Positions 36,804 through 45,305 of a stretch of 64,000 nt of DNA are shown one piece after another. This DNA is from Flavobacterium soyae. Lineage in GTDB: Bacteria > Bacteroidota > Bacteroidia > Flavobacteriales > Flavobacteriaceae. Position 1 is the stretch's first letter, and every line of letters starts with the position of its first letter. Made by a program: the position numbers and the translations under genes. Where the stretch lies: positions 34,010-98,009 of the forward strand of contig NZ_JAJQXA010000018.1 of NCBI RefSeq assembly GCF_021245985.1, in the 5' to 3' direction. A model generated the notes under the pieces. It saw nothing but the letters and a program-made list of their open reading frames with translations, did no database searches and had not been told where the DNA came from.

Positions 36804-37835
36804 ATGACTAAGAGAAACAATCCCGGCATCTTTTTATATAAGACCGTGATACTTTTTTTATCTGTATTCCTGTTTTCATGTGAAACCGAATATAATGATA
36901 AAATAAATACCATTCCGGGCGATGTAATAAAAGTTCCGGGATATACCCAAATTGAATCATTTACTATAAAAGATACTGAAAACAACTCTATAAGCGCTGC
37001 CATTACTGATGAAAATATCATAATTACATGGAGCAGCTACATGAAACTTCCGCAGACTATAAAACCAGAAATAGTACTTGGTACAGAAGCTGTAATCAGT
37101 CCGGCATCAGGAACTGATGTTCCTTTTGCAAATGGTACCGAATTTACTGTTACTTCAAAAGCCGGAACTACAAAAAAGTATACACTGAAAATAGATTTTA
37201 GGCAAAAAGAGCCTAGAACCTGGACTACAACTGGCGGAGAAACATTGACCAAAGGTTTGCTGCAGAGTATTATTAACCGTGGCAGCGGAACTACAAATAC
37301 TATAAATGATTTATGGATGAGCCTCGAAAACACAAGGGTTTATTTTGTATCTGCTGCTGACCAGACGGAGTATACTGCAGAAATAGTTTATTTAGGAAGC
37401 GGAGAGACTGTTTCTCCATTTCTTGAATATGGAATCTATTATTTTCTTCCTGAAAATATGCCTCTTGGATTGTATGACCTGCGTGTAAAAAACGGAACTT
37501 ATGTACTGCAGAATGCAAGTGTTGAAAACAGATTTAAAATTGAGATCACAGAACCGGATTTCTTTACTACTGTAAGATATGGTTTTCCTGTTGAAAAACA
37601 AGCCGGAGAAACATTTGAAGTAAGAGGGGCAATGATGAATATTCTAACTTCTGTATCTATTTACAGCAGCAGTAATACCGCAGCGGTTTATCCATTAGAA
37701 ATTGTAAGCCTGACCCCATACAGAGCTGTATTAAAAGTTCCTGCCGGAATTCCTGCCGGATTATATGAAAGAATGAGATTTATAAGAAACAACGGAGGTA
37801 CCTCAAACTTAACTTATGCCGTGACCGTAAAATAA
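36804..37835 (+). CDS. Lipoprotein with Ig-like and repeated IPT/TIG-like domains
   Basis: A 343-residue predicted lipoprotein (FLFSC, Cys26; then ETEYNDK). Residues about 45-130 form a DUF5018-like sandwich (QIESFTIKDTENNSISAAI, VISPASGTDVPFANGTEFTV, KKYTLKIDF); the rest looks like two IPT/TIG-like domains (YFLPENMPLGLYDLRVKNGT; FEVRGAMMNILTSVSIYSS). It matches the architecture of the gene at 35065 with one extra C-terminal domain. It is the last gene before a terminator. The 242-base gap before it holds no other gene. Confidence 0.75.
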   Translation: MTKRNNPGIFLYKTVILFLSVFLFSCETEYNDKINTIPGDVIKVPGYTQIESFTIKDTENNSISAAITDENIIITWSSYMKLPQTIKPEIVLGTEAVISPASGTDVPFANGTEFTVTSKAGTTKKYTLKIDFRQKEPRTWTTTGGETLTKGLLQSIINRGSGTTNTINDLWMSLENTRVYFVSAADQTEYTAEIVYLGSGETVSPFLEYGIYYFLPENMPLGLYDLRVKNGTYVLQNASVENRFKIEITEPDFFTTVRYGFPVEKQAGETFEVRGAMMNILTSVSIYSSSNTAAVYPLEIVSLTPYRAVLKVPAGIPAGLYERMRFIRNNGGTSNLTYAVTVK

Positions 37836-37865
37836 ACTTTACTCATTAAGCGGATATTTTTTTTT

Positions 37866-37903
37866 AAACCTTCAGCTGCAGTTTTGGCTGAAGGTTTTTT
37901 TTA
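37866..37903 (+). terminator. Intrinsic terminator of the HmuY-like operon
   Basis: AACCTTCAGC pairs with GCTGAAGGTT across TGCAGTTTTG, followed by TTTTTT. It lies 30 bases after the last lipoprotein stop. Confidence 0.85.
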
Positions 37904-37978
37904 AAATTCTTTCCTTTCTCTTGACATAGTAACTTAATTAAAGTCAACTTTTTTCAGGACAAGACAAAGTATAAAAAA

Positions 37979-38000
37979 ACCTCGCCGGCCGGCGAGGTTT
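37979..38000 (-). terminator. Intrinsic terminator of the histone-like gene
   Basis: A perfect 22-base GC-rich palindrome (AACCTCGCCGG and its complement) just after the histone-like stop codon; on the minus strand it is followed by TTTTTTAT. One of the strongest terminators in the window. Confidence 0.9.
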
Positions 38001-38007
38001 AGCTGTA

Positions 38008-38184
38008 TTATTTTTTTGATTCTTCGATAGAAACTTTTCTGAACTCTTTTAAAAGTTTTTCAATTTCTAAAGTAGCTTTACGTGCTCTTGGTCCTGCAGC
38101 TTTGATACCTTTTTCAGTTAAAGATTCAGCTTCTGCTTTGAATGTTTCAATTTCGGCGTTGATTTTTACTAATAGATCTTTCAT
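38008..38184 (-). CDS. Histone H1-like (Hc1) DNA-binding protein
   Basis: A 58-residue basic protein starting MKDLLVKINAEIETFKAEAE; I choose ATG 38184, because the nine upstream codons (MRLNLIIIS) are outside the family. Repeating lysine/alanine helices with KAAGPRARKATLEIEKL and a KEFRKVSIEESKK tail match the short bacterial histone H1-like proteins widespread in Bacteroidetes. Expected to bind DNA or RNA and act in nucleoid organisation. It is a single gene with its own terminator. Confidence 0.88.
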   Translation of the reverse strand: MKDLLVKINAEIETFKAEAESLTEKGIKAAGPRARKATLEIEKLLKEFRKVSIEESKK

Positions 38185-38284
38185 GCTTATAATTATTAAA
38201 TTAAGGCGCAAAAATAGAAGTTTGATTTGTAGTTACAACATATTTGCTGTTAAAATTATCATTGTTTTTTGTACTTTAAATTAA

Positions 38285-38887
38285 CCTAAAATTTACGAAT
38301 CACATTTTGCTAAATCATCTTTTCGCAATAAACTATTAATCAGATAATTATTGTCAAAATAAAATTTCAGGACTCAAATGGGCATGTTTTAAAAAAGGTC
38401 TGCAAAAAAAATAAAACAATTTTAAAGTATAAGATTTTAGCTTAAAAAAATATTTTTCTATTGAGAATGTGTGTAAAAATTCCCCAATTGATTGTTTATT
38501 CACATACAGAACTACAAAATAAAGGTCAATTATTAAGATTTTGTTATTATTTGTTTTTAAAAGAAGATTAATATCGAACTCATTCTATATTAATCTTAAT
38601 TTCTGCTGAAAGCTGTTTTTCCAAATTCATCAAATAATTGCTGGAACAGGCAGATTTTTAAAGTTTTTGCTGTATTTGGCACGACACAAAAATCAGCACA
38701 AAGAATACTGTTGATGTGTAAAGCTTGATTGTGCTTTTCATTCTTTTTATTTTAAACCAACCAGGCATTTAAGCTTAAATGAAATCAATTATAATTCTGC
38801 CCTAAATTTAAAGCACTAAAACATTTTTGCATCCAGCACTTCCTTCTTTTGGTTCAGTTAAGATATGAAAAGTTTTTTTGGAAATAT
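38285..38887. other. AT-rich intergenic region without recognisable genes
   Basis: About 600 bases with no credible reading frame, RNA or repeat. The left part should contain the promoter of the histone-like gene. Confidence 0.6.
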
Positions 38888-39343
38888 TTAAGACTCAGAT
38901 ATAAAAAATAAAGCTTTTTGAAAACTGTCAAACTGAGATTGATAAACCGCCGGATTCGAAAATTTAATTTCCGGGATTTTTGAGATAAAATCTGAAGTAT
39001 CTTTAAAATACGATTTTAAATCTTTTAGCAGCTCTGTTCTTGATTTTGATGCATCCAGGAGTTTTAGATTTTTAATCTCATTAAAGTAAAGTAAACTATT
39101 GTGCAGATGTTTATCAAAAAAACAAATCATTACATTGGTTCCTTTCTTCTCTAGTTTTAAAAAATCTATTAATTCTGTTTTATTATATACTACAAATATC
39201 GAACGTTCAAAATCTTTTGGTTTACTTCCGTTTTCTAACAAGAAGGAATCTTCAGAAAATTCAAACTCTTCTTTAAATTTTCTTTTAAACATTTTTAAAA
39301 AAACGCCCTGATTATCTCTAACTAAAACACTTTCCTTTTTCAT
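38888..39343 (-). CDS. Hypothetical protein, 151 residues
   Basis: Not recognised. It has no signal peptide or membrane helix, is lysine-rich, and has hydrophobic strand-like segments (RSIFVVYN, NVMICFFD) alternating with charged helices, compatible with a small alpha/beta domain, perhaps a receiver-like fold without the usual Asp motif. It follows the YcxB-like gene by 38 bases on the same strand and may be co-transcribed. Confidence 0.6.
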   Translation of the reverse strand: MKKESVLVRDNQGVFLKMFKRKFKEEFEFSEDSFLLENGSKPKDFERSIFVVYNKTELIDFLKLEKKGTNVMICFFDKHLHNSLLYFNEIKNLKLLDASKSRTELLKDLKSYFKDTSDFISKIPEIKFSNPAVYQSQFDSFQKALFFISES

Positions 39344-39381
39344 TGTTTCTTATAAAAATTATTTTTCAAAAAAAACTCTAA

Positions 39382-39915
39382 CTAAACTTTTGTAACATGC
39401 ATTACGTTGTTTTCTACAAATGCGATTAATTTTTCGATATCCCGTTCGTTTCTGGCATTATTAGCGATAGATATAATATATCCATTTCGTTCTTTCACAT
39501 ATAAGAAAAAAAAATCTTTAGTAAGCATTGCTTTTTCTATTTTACTCCATTTATGTTTAAACCTTCCCAATGGAGACTGCACATAGATAAAAGTATTAGT
39601 AAAATTGAACCTGTATTTGTTTATAAAATTTTCAGACTGAAGTAATCTTTTTGCCAGCCCAAAAATGATTTTACAAATAGAATTTACAACCGGGTATTGA
39701 ATCATTAAAAACAAAACAACAAACAAAAGACTTCTTATTATCCAGTCTATTAAGTCGTTATCCTTATTCAAATCAATAAAAATCAAGAAGAATAATACAA
39801 TAGAAAAGAAGACTAAAATTCTTTCTTTGTACAGATGTTTAAAGTACATCTTATTCAATTTTTGAATTTCAGAAACATCCAACCCGAACTCTAATGAAAA
39901 ATTAGGCGTATTCAT
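39382..39915 (-). CDS. Membrane protein with YcxB-like C-terminal domain
   Basis: A 177-residue protein with two membrane helices close together (about 33-50 and 58-77; ILVFFSIVLFFLIFI and SLLFVVLFLMIQYPVV) and a C-terminal cytosolic YcxB-like domain (YRFNFTNTFIYVQSPLG, KHKWSKIEKAMLTKDFFFLYV, YIISIANNAR). The family's biochemical role is unknown. The start at ATG 39915 is clean, with the FSLEFGLDVSEI opening typical of YcxB-like proteins. Confidence 0.75.
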   Translation of the reverse strand: MNTPNFSLEFGLDVSEIQKLNKMYFKHLYKERILVFFSIVLFFLIFIDLNKDNDLIDWIIRSLLFVVLFLMIQYPVVNSICKIIFGLAKRLLQSENFINKYRFNFTNTFIYVQSPLGRFKHKWSKIEKAMLTKDFFFLYVKERNGYIISIANNARNERDIEKLIAFVENNVMHVTKV

Positions 39916-40351
39916 TTAATCTCTGTAAAATTATTGACTGCGTTTGTTTTTGTGAATTGAGTACAAAATTATCTCAAATATGAATTTTTAAAATCCTTAT
40001 GAAGCCATATTAGTACCAGAATAAGACATTTATTTATGGTTCCTTATTCCTTCTTCAAAAGATATACTTATAAATAAAAAAGTCAGGTTTAAAAATGACA
40101 GAAATCAAATCTGAAAACGGCAGTAAAAATTGTACGAAATTATTTTTATCAGGCATGTTATTTTTATCGTTTAAAATGACATGAAAAACAACCCGAATAA
40201 GTCAAAAAAACATCAAAATAAGACACAAAAACAAATGCTATTTATTTTGTTTTCAAATAGTTAATTATAACTACTCTTTAAGAGCCTAAACCCAATTATT
40301 TAATTACTTTTGGCCTGCAATTTAAAATGATTATAAACAATTTCTTACAAG
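39916..40351. other. Divergent intergenic region
   Basis: A 436-base AT-rich gap between the YcxB-like gene and the kinase gene. It presumably holds both promoters. I see no hairpin, repeat or clear -7/-33 pair. Confidence 0.5.
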
Positions 40352-41443
40352 ATGAAATCTGAGCAGACAGAAGAAAAATTAAAAGAACGAGTTAAGGAAT
40401 TAACATGCCTTTACGAAATTTCAAAAACAATATCACAATCAAATTCCATTGAAAAAGAAGTTCTGGAAAAAATTATTCTAATTATTAAAAATGCATGGCG
40501 GTTTAATGATGATGCTATTGTCGAAATCCAGATTTTAGATTACTATTTTACAACCTCACTGCTGCCTCAAAACACAATATCTCAAAGCTGCAGCATAAAC
40601 ATTCCTGATACAAAACCCGGAAGCATTAAAGTTCATTACCCCATAGATAAATACGAATTTGATCAATTTCTCGAAGACGAACAAAAACTGCTGAATATGG
40701 CTGCTGTAGAAATTGGAAATTATATTGAAAAGTATCAAACTTTAGATAAAAAAAACTCTTTAAGCAGAACAATCGAAAGAATAGACAGATTATCTACCCT
40801 TGGTGAAATGACCGCCGGAATTGCACATGAACTCAATAACCCATTAGGCAATATTTTGGGATATGCTGAACTTATCAAACTTAACAACACAGATCCTGAA
40901 ATCGATTCTGATGTTACAACAATAATAAAATCAGCAATTTACACCCGGGAAATAGTAAAAAAATTAATGTTTTTTTCTTGCGAAATGCCACATCAGCCTA
41001 AACAAGAGGAAATTAAATCTATTGTAACATTTGCATTGTCATTTTTAAAACAAAATTTTCAAAAAAAACAAATTAAAAGCGAACTGATAATTAAAAACAG
41101 CACTTTAATAGTAAAAATCGATGCCGTACAAATTACCCAGGTCCTTTTTAATTTACTCATAAATGCCATACAGGCTTCTCCGCAAAAAAGTACTGTAAAA
41201 ACAATTATTGAAGATGATGCTGAAAACCTATTCATAACCATTGAAGATCAAGGTCACGGTATACCAGATACAATTAAACAAAAAATATTTGAACCTTTTT
41301 TTACAACAAAAACCAGTACCAGCGGCTTAGGTTTAGGACTAAGCGTCGTTCATGGAATTGTTAAAACTCATAATGGAGAAATAAGAATTAAGGACAACAA
41401 ACCACTAGGTACAATTTTTACGATACAACTCCCCCTAAGTTAA
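40352..41443 (+). CDS. Soluble sensor histidine kinase, NtrB-like
   Basis: A 363-residue kinase without membrane segments. The N-terminal 130 residues look GAF-like (LKERVKELTCLYEISKTISQ opening, SINIPDTKPGSIKVHYP). HisKA carries GIAHELNNPLGNILGY (phosphoryl His159) and HATPase has LINAIQASP, EDQGHGIPD and GLGLGLSVV. The HELNNPL box is the type found in kinases that pair with sigma54 activators, and such a gene follows five bases downstream. The signal is unknown but probably cytoplasmic. Confidence 0.9.
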   Translation: MKSEQTEEKLKERVKELTCLYEISKTISQSNSIEKEVLEKIILIIKNAWRFNDDAIVEIQILDYYFTTSLLPQNTISQSCSINIPDTKPGSIKVHYPIDKYEFDQFLEDEQKLLNMAAVEIGNYIEKYQTLDKKNSLSRTIERIDRLSTLGEMTAGIAHELNNPLGNILGYAELIKLNNTDPEIDSDVTTIIKSAIYTREIVKKLMFFSCEMPHQPKQEEIKSIVTFALSFLKQNFQKKQIKSELIIKNSTLIVKIDAVQITQVLFNLLINAIQASPQKSTVKTIIEDDAENLFITIEDQGHGIPDTIKQKIFEPFFTTKTSTSGLGLGLSVVHGIVKTHNGEIRIKDNKPLGTIFTIQLPLS

Positions 41444-41448
41444 TTAAA

Positions 41449-42780
41449 ATGAATTTAAGAAAAGAAAATATACTAATTGTCGATGATAATTATGAAACGC
41501 TGGATCTTGTTCAGCGCAATGTAAAGACATTAAATTATAACACCTACAAAGCCTCATCTGTTAATGAAGCAATTGATGTTTTAAAATCAAATCTTATAGA
41601 CTTATTGATTACTGATCTTAATATGCCGGAAATAAGCGGTATAGAATTATTAAAATATGCTGAGGAGCATTTTCCTTTTGTTTCCAAATTGGTCATTACC
41701 GGAATGCCAACTGTAAATAATGCAATAGATGCTATTAAATCCGGTGCATTAGATTATCTCATAAAACCCTTTACAAACGATGAACTCAATAAGGCTATAA
41801 AAAGCTCTTTGCAAAAAGTAAAGAACAGTTCTAAAATTTTTAGCAGCGATTCTTTCTTATTACCAGAAGAAAACAGCTATGCTGCCCTTATTGGGCAATC
41901 TTCACAATTTAAGGACCTGGTAAATATAATAAAACGCGTTAAAGACAACAAAGCCAATGTTTTAATTGAAGGAGAAAGCGGCACTGGTAAAGAACTAATT
42001 GCCCGGGCCATACACAATACCGGTGCTTTGGCAAAAATGCCTTTTATATCTGTTAACTGCGGTGGAATACCTGAAAGCCTCATAGAATCAGAGTTATTTG
42101 GTCATACAAAAGGTGCTTTTACCGGTGCAGCAGAATCTAAAATTGGTTTATTTCAGGCAGCATCCGGCGGTACAATATTTCTAGACGAAATAGGCAATGC
42201 TTCTATGGCTTTTCAAACAAGGCTGCTTCGGGTATTGCAAGAAAAAGAAATTACCCGTATAGGTGCTGTAAATCCTGAAAAAATTAATGTACGAATTATT
42301 TCTGCCACTAATAGCGATCTGCATAAAATGGTACTCAATGGAACTTTTAGAGAAGATCTTTATTACAGAATAAATGTTATAAACATACAAACCTCTCCAT
42401 TAAGAGAAAGGAAACAGGATATACTGCTTCTTGCCAATAATTTTATTGCAAAATATGCCGCAGAATATCATAATCCAAAAATAACAATGGAAGATAAAGT
42501 TACAGAAGTATTACTGCGTTACGACTGGCCGGGAAATATTAGAGAGCTTGAAAATGTAATGCAGCGAATGATTATTATGAGTGATGATATAATAACCCTT
42601 AAAAATGTCCCTGACCATTTAAAATATCATATTCCTCAAAAAACTGATTTTTTTAAGACATTAAAAGAATATGAAAAAGAACAGATAGTAAAAGTGCTTA
42701 ACTCTGTTGGCAACAATAAAACCAAGGCTGCAAAGATTTTAAATATAGACCGTAAAACACTCAATCAAAAAATAACATAA
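41449..42780 (+). CDS. Sigma54-dependent response regulator, NtrC family
   Basis: A 443-residue activator. Receiver (about 5-120) with phospho-acceptor Asp56 (LLITDLNMPEISG) and KPFTNDEL. AAA+ domain: Walker A GESGTGKE (175-182), sigma54-contacting GAFTGA (222-227), Walker B GGTIFLDEIGN, and the arginine region LRERKQDI. C-terminal Fis-type HTH: NKTKAAKILNIDRKTL. All residues for RpoN-dependent activation are present. It forms an operon with the kinase at 40352. Candidate targets include the AraC genes or the T9SS cluster downstream, but I saw no clear GG-N10-GC -24/-12 promoter. Confidence 0.93.
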   Translation: MNLRKENILIVDDNYETLDLVQRNVKTLNYNTYKASSVNEAIDVLKSNLIDLLITDLNMPEISGIELLKYAEEHFPFVSKLVITGMPTVNNAIDAIKSGALDYLIKPFTNDELNKAIKSSLQKVKNSSKIFSSDSFLLPEENSYAALIGQSSQFKDLVNIIKRVKDNKANVLIEGESGTGKELIARAIHNTGALAKMPFISVNCGGIPESLIESELFGHTKGAFTGAAESKIGLFQAASGGTIFLDEIGNASMAFQTRLLRVLQEKEITRIGAVNPEKINVRIISATNSDLHKMVLNGTFREDLYYRINVINIQTSPLRERKQDILLLANNFIAKYAAEYHNPKITMEDKVTEVLLRYDWPGNIRELENVMQRMIIMSDDIITLKNVPDHLKYHIPQKTDFFKTLKEYEKEQIVKVLNSVGNNKTKAAKILNIDRKTLNQKIT

Positions 42781-43074
42781 CGGGTAAATAATCCCCAGCC
42801 AGGAATAATTTCCTATGCCAAAAATTTAGTATTCTGCTCCGTTAAAAAAATAATTAATTGATACCCAACTACTAAACAAAAATAAAAATATCAGGCATAT
42901 GTTTTGCCTACTATAAGTCAAATAAACAATAGAATAAGATTTATAGTACAAATACATAAAATGGTTAAAACGCAGCATAAAAGCGAAAAAAATCATTTAT
43001 TTTAATCAAAAAACACTATTAATCAACAACTTAATAAAAAAAACATTAATTTTATAAAACAAACTAATTTTCCT

Positions 43075-44055
43075 GTGAAAACAATAGAACATTTTTATAG
43101 TGCAGATTTAAGTTGGGTAGAAAATTTTGCGAAACAGTATAACGGAAAAGTCGAAGGCAATTTTATAATTGTTCCAGAGGATATTCAATCCGGAACAAGG
43201 TATTTCCTCGATTGTGGTGAAGGAATCGTAGCCTATTACATAAATGTAGAATACAAAAAAAATTTACACCTCATACAAAAGAATTCAAGCAATGATTTTG
43301 TTGGATTTTATTATAATCTAACCGACGGTGAGGCTACTGTATCTGTTCATAATTCTCTGTACAATGTAAGCAGGTGGCAGTATAATTTATCGGTTATTGA
43401 CGGCACTCTCGAATCAGATTATAATGTAACTAAAGGAAGTAAAACATTTGCATTGTGCATTTTCATAAAAAAAAGTTCAATACGAGAGTATGCATTAAAC
43501 AATCGTCTTAAATTTCCAAATATTGATGAAATCTTAAATCCGGAAAAAAATACTATGATTCGGTTTGACAGGATGAGCAATGAAAGCTTTCATATTCTGG
43601 ACGATTTAAGAAAAAAGAAAGTTGGAGGTCCTGTTTTTGATTTAAACCTGGTTGGGACCGTTCATATGCTTATTGCCAATTATCTCAAAAAACTTGCATC
43701 CAAACGTATTATTATCCAAACTGTAAACCAGCCGGATTTAACAAGCATAATTTCTACACAAATGTATTTAATCGAACATATTGAAGATCATTTTCCAAGT
43801 ATTAAGTTACTGGCTGAAAAAGCAAATATGTCTGAATCTAAATTTAAAACGCTATTCAATAAAATAACAGGAAATACACCTAACATGTTTTTCATGGAAA
43901 ACAAATTACTGAGAGCCAAAGAATTACTTGAGAGTAAACAATTTTCTATTTCACAAATTTCTGACCGGCTTAATTTTACCAACAATTCTTATTTTGCTTC
44001 AAAATTTAAAGAACACTTTGGAGTTTCTCCTAAAACATTTGTTCAGGATCTATAA
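43075..44055 (+). CDS. AraC-family regulator with unusual N-terminal domain (first of tandem pair)
   Basis: A 326-residue protein read from GTG 43075; the start is supported because MKTIEHFYSADLSW aligns end to end with the ATG start of the next gene. Residues 1-200 form an unrecognised domain (IIVPEDIQSGTRYFLDCGEGIVAYYI) and the last 100 are an AraC double HTH (FPSIKLLAEKANMSESKFKTLF; ISQISDRLNFTNNSYFASKFKE; VSPKTF). The SIKLLAEKANMSESK wording is typical of Bacteroidetes AraC regulators whose targets include siderophore or stress genes. Unrelated in strand and spacing (294 bases) to the NtrC gene. Confidence 0.85.
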   Translation: MKTIEHFYSADLSWVENFAKQYNGKVEGNFIIVPEDIQSGTRYFLDCGEGIVAYYINVEYKKNLHLIQKNSSNDFVGFYYNLTDGEATVSVHNSLYNVSRWQYNLSVIDGTLESDYNVTKGSKTFALCIFIKKSSIREYALNNRLKFPNIDEILNPEKNTMIRFDRMSNESFHILDDLRKKKVGGPVFDLNLVGTVHMLIANYLKKLASKRIIIQTVNQPDLTSIISTQMYLIEHIEDHFPSIKLLAEKANMSESKFKTLFNKITGNTPNMFFMENKLLRAKELLESKQFSISQISDRLNFTNNSYFASKFKEHFGVSPKTFVQDL

Positions 44056-44106
44056 AAAATATTTAAATAAGTACAGTTTTTATACTGCATTTTTAAAAAT
44101 TTCTAT

Positions 44107-45105
44107 ATGAAAAAAATATTTCACTATTATAGTCTCACTCCTGAATGGCAGCACAAGCTGGCCGATCAGACAGAAACAAAAGTTATAGACAATAAGATTA
44201 TTATATTTCCGGAAAAAATTGGTAAAGGCCAATCTTATTTTACCCAGGTTACACCTGGTATTTCTGTATTTTTTATTGATTTATCCCTTAATACACCTTT
44301 AAAAATATGCCGAGAAGTATCAGAAAATGATTTATATATATTTCATTTTGACTTAAGCGAGCATGTAAATTTAATTAAAATTAATAATGAAGATTACGAA
44401 ATTGGATCTTATGACAAATTAGATCTGGCTATTATCGACAATCAAATAGAAAGCTCGTACAAGCCTGCTGTGCATGAAAGAACATTTGCCGTACGAATAT
44501 TGGTAGACAAAAGTTTACTGTCCAATTTTATCGCCAAATACTCCAGTAAGGAAACCAAGCATCAGACAAAAGATAAAACTCAAAAAAAAGACGAATTCTA
44601 TCATTATGGTAATATTGACAGCAACAGTACTCTTTTACTGCAGTCACTCAAAACTAAATCAATACATGACTTATCATTTGATTCTTTTATAAAAGGGACT
44701 GCCTTAAAGTTACTTGGTAATTTCTTCAGCCGTTTTTATGATCTGGAAAATAATACCAATCCATTAACACAGGCAGAAAATGAAGCAATGAACAAGACAA
44801 AAGATTTTCTTCTTGAAAATATATACGGCCCTTTCCCTTCTGTAGTATTTCTGGCAACAATGGCAGGAATGTCTGAATCAAAATATAAAATTGCATTCAA
44901 GAAATGTTTCAATACCACACCAAATAATTTTTTCATTAAAGAAAAAATGACAATCGGAAAAGAACTTCTTAAAAGCGGGGAATTCCATACTTTAACCGAA
45001 GTTATGTATGAATTAAATTATAGCAAATTAAGCTATTTTACTTCAAAATATTATGAGCTTTTTAATCGAAAACCAATAGATGATTTTGTAAAAAAAGGGC
45101 ATTAA
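44107..45105 (+). CDS. AraC-family regulator, tandem paralogue
   Basis: A 332-residue paralogue of the preceding gene, 51 bases downstream. Shared: the MKKIFHYYSLTPEW opening, IIIFPEKIGKGQSYF, GISVFFIDLSL, and the HTH (FPSVVFLATMAGMSESKYKI). The second HTH helix region (HTLTEVMYELNYSKLSYFTSKYYE) is less canonical and the closing SPKTF of AraC is replaced by KPIDDF, so DNA recognition probably differs. It has a charged linker (about 150-170; KHQTKDKTQKKDE). Origin by duplication followed by divergence is clear. Confidence 0.82.
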   Translation: MKKIFHYYSLTPEWQHKLADQTETKVIDNKIIIFPEKIGKGQSYFTQVTPGISVFFIDLSLNTPLKICREVSENDLYIFHFDLSEHVNLIKINNEDYEIGSYDKLDLAIIDNQIESSYKPAVHERTFAVRILVDKSLLSNFIAKYSSKETKHQTKDKTQKKDEFYHYGNIDSNSTLLLQSLKTKSIHDLSFDSFIKGTALKLLGNFFSRFYDLENNTNPLTQAENEAMNKTKDFLLENIYGPFPSVVFLATMAGMSESKYKIAFKKCFNTTPNNFFIKEKMTIGKELLKSGEFHTLTEVMYELNYSKLSYFTSKYYELFNRKPIDDFVKKGH

Positions 45106-45171
45106 AAATTAATTGTGAATTATGAATTATAAATTGTGAATTATAGTTCGTCAGCCTTATACTTATAATAA

Positions 45172-45288
45172 AAAAGAGGCTGTCTCAAAAGTAAAATCAA
45201 GCTGTTGAGAATCGCGTAAATGAAAAATTTCTCCGATAGGTATCCGAATAAAAAAGAGGTTGTCTCGACTTTTGAGACAGCCTCTTTT
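45172..45288. mobile_element. MITE-like element with 21-base terminal inverted repeats
   Basis: The 21 bases at 45172-45192 (AAAAGAGGCTGTCTCAAAAG then T) are the exact reverse complement of 45268-45288, 75 bases apart. A near-copy of the left end (AAAAAAGAGGTTGTCTC) also lies inside at 45250-45266, so the right end folds as a small hairpin that ends in CCTCTTTT and can stop transcription in both directions. The interior encodes nothing. GAGGCTGTCTCAAAA words are common at insertion-sequence ends, so this may be an IS remnant or MITE that now serves as terminator between convergent genes. Confidence 0.55.
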
Positions 45289-45305
45289 CGTTTTTACAAT
45301 TTTTT

